Source: an uncultured Ruminococcus sp.
GTDB lineage: Bacteria; Bacillota; Clostridia; Oscillospirales; Ruminococcaceae
Assembly: GCA_947177345.1 (NCBI GenBank)
Contig: CAMWUB010000007.1
Span: 1 to 15,718 of the forward strand
Direction of reading: 5' to 3'
Length of the DNA: 15,718 nt
Shown piece by piece: positions 15,105 to 15,718 of this stretch. Made by a program: the position numbers and the translations under genes. Within the stretch, counting starts at the first letter, position 1. Every line of letters starts with the position of its first letter. A model generated the notes under the pieces. It ran no database searches and was not told the DNA's origin. It saw only the letters and a list, made by a program, of their open reading frames with translations.

Positions 15105-15623
15105 ATGAATAAAAAATTAAAAGGTTTTACTTTGATAGAACTTGTTGTGGTTATTGCTATTATAGGTGTTCTGATAGCTGTTGTTGTACCGTCATATATG
15201 AGCTGGATTGCACATTCAAAAATCCGTCAGCAGAATAATAACGCAAGAATTATTTTTAATTCCGCACAGACTATCGTGCAGGAATACAGATTCAAAGAAC
15301 GCAAGGCAGAGGATTCAGATAAAAATATAGGTGATGGTGAATTTTATTTCTACTGGGACGAAAATTCAGGAAACACTACCGGTAGTACTGCATTACAATC
15401 CGGTAATACCGATTTTATAGATAGTTTCACAAAACAGATGAGAAAAATGTTCGATGACCATGATGTGACAACATATAGAATCTATGTCAATAATTATATG
15501 GTAAAGTCAGTGGTTGCCTCGAGTAGTGATACTAACCGTAATAAAGGCAGTTATCCGACTAAACAGAAAAATGCTAATACTGATACTGTCAGAAATTTTG
15601 ATATGACATCTATAGTTCTTTAA
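15105..15623 (+). CDS. Type IV pilin-like protein PilA3
   Basis: The 172-residue prepilin has MNKKLKG then FTLIELVVVIAIIGVLIAVV, with cleavage after Gly7 and Glu12 at +5. The helix continues PSYMSWIAHSKIRQQNNNAR, related in position to PilA1/2 but changed in sequence. It has no cysteine at all, and the GTYPA motif of its neighbours is reduced to GSYPT at 148-152. The ATG at 15105 follows GGAGGG at 15092-15097; a TTG at 15090 overlaps that site and is rejected. With its own promoter and a strong terminator it is a single-gene unit. It may be a minor pilin or a functionally distinct fibre subunit; which cannot be told from sequence. Confidence 0.88.
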   Translation: MNKKLKGFTLIELVVVIAIIGVLIAVVVPSYMSWIAHSKIRQQNNNARIIFNSAQTIVQEYRFKERKAEDSDKNIGDGEFYFYWDENSGNTTGSTALQSGNTDFIDSFTKQMRKMFDDHDVTTYRIYVNNYMVKSVVASSSDTNRNKGSYPTKQKNANTDTVRNFDMTSIVL

Positions 15624-15662
15624 TTCTGAATATTAAAACTGCCACCAGGTAGAAAAATGCAC

Positions 15663-15717
15663 AAGCATTTGTGATGTGTCGTCAGGTCTTTGCAGACACA
15701 TTACAAGTGCTTTTTTT
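15663..15717 (+). terminator. Strong intrinsic terminator after pilA3
   Basis: AAGCATTTGTGATGTGTC (15663-15680) pairs with GACACATTACAAGTGCTT (15695-15712) over 18 bp with two G-U pairs, around a 14-base loop, and the run TTTTTTT ends at 15717. This closes the pilin cluster just before the window edge. Confidence 0.93.
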
Positions 15718-15718
15718 G

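Noticed and set aside
1..15718. CRISPR array, tRNA, rRNA or insertion sequence
   Set aside because: No regularly spaced repeats, cloverleaf sequence, rRNA motif or transposase is visible on either strand.

Overview
The window is a nearly complete type IV pilus (T4P) locus from a low-G+C Gram-positive anaerobe. Several things point to Firmicutes: no secretin (pilQ) or pilP gene is present, ribosome binding sites are strong AGGAGG types, sigma-A promoters are consensus, and PilM and PilN are one protein, as known in clostridia. The pilin style and Lys/Glu-rich AT-leaning coding suggest Clostridia, most likely a Ruminococcus-like gut bacterium. The taxonomy is inference.

Layout. Bases 1-108 are the tail of an unrelated gene, probably a type I restriction specificity subunit. 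After an AT-rich gap, a promoter at 404-432 drives one six-gene plus-strand operon: pilC (platform), a pilM-pilN fusion, pilO, a 938-residue PilX-like protein, and two minor prepilins of PilV and PilW type. It ends at a bidirectional terminator (8644-8700) shared with the convergent minus-strand prepilin peptidase gene pilD (8708-9547). A divergent intergenic region follows, then pilB (extension ATPase, with an N-terminal MshEN c-di-GMP-binding motif) and pilT (retraction ATPase), closed by a terminator. The last third holds three pilins, each with its own perfect promoter: pilA1 (probable major pilin), a small S41 (CtpA-like) protease directly after the pilA1 terminator, pilA2 and pilA3, then a strong final terminator.

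How it works together. PilD cleaves the prepilins at G|F or G|M. PilB and PilT drive extension and retraction through PilC. The PilMN fusion and PilO form the inner alignment complex. The PilX/V/W-like proteins probably make the priming tip, and PilA1-3 the fibre. Expression looks modular: the assembly genes are separate from the pilins, and the pilA1 promoter has an A8T8 tract upstream and a long structured leader, while pilA2 and pilA3 have leaders of about 20 nt.

The most interesting points are the pilA1 leader with a loop complementary to its own Shine-Dalgarno sequence, the palindrome over the pilB -10 element, the oversized PilX-like protein with a Cys-rich tail, the PilMN fusion with degenerate nucleotide-binding motifs, and the S41 protease inside the pilin cluster.
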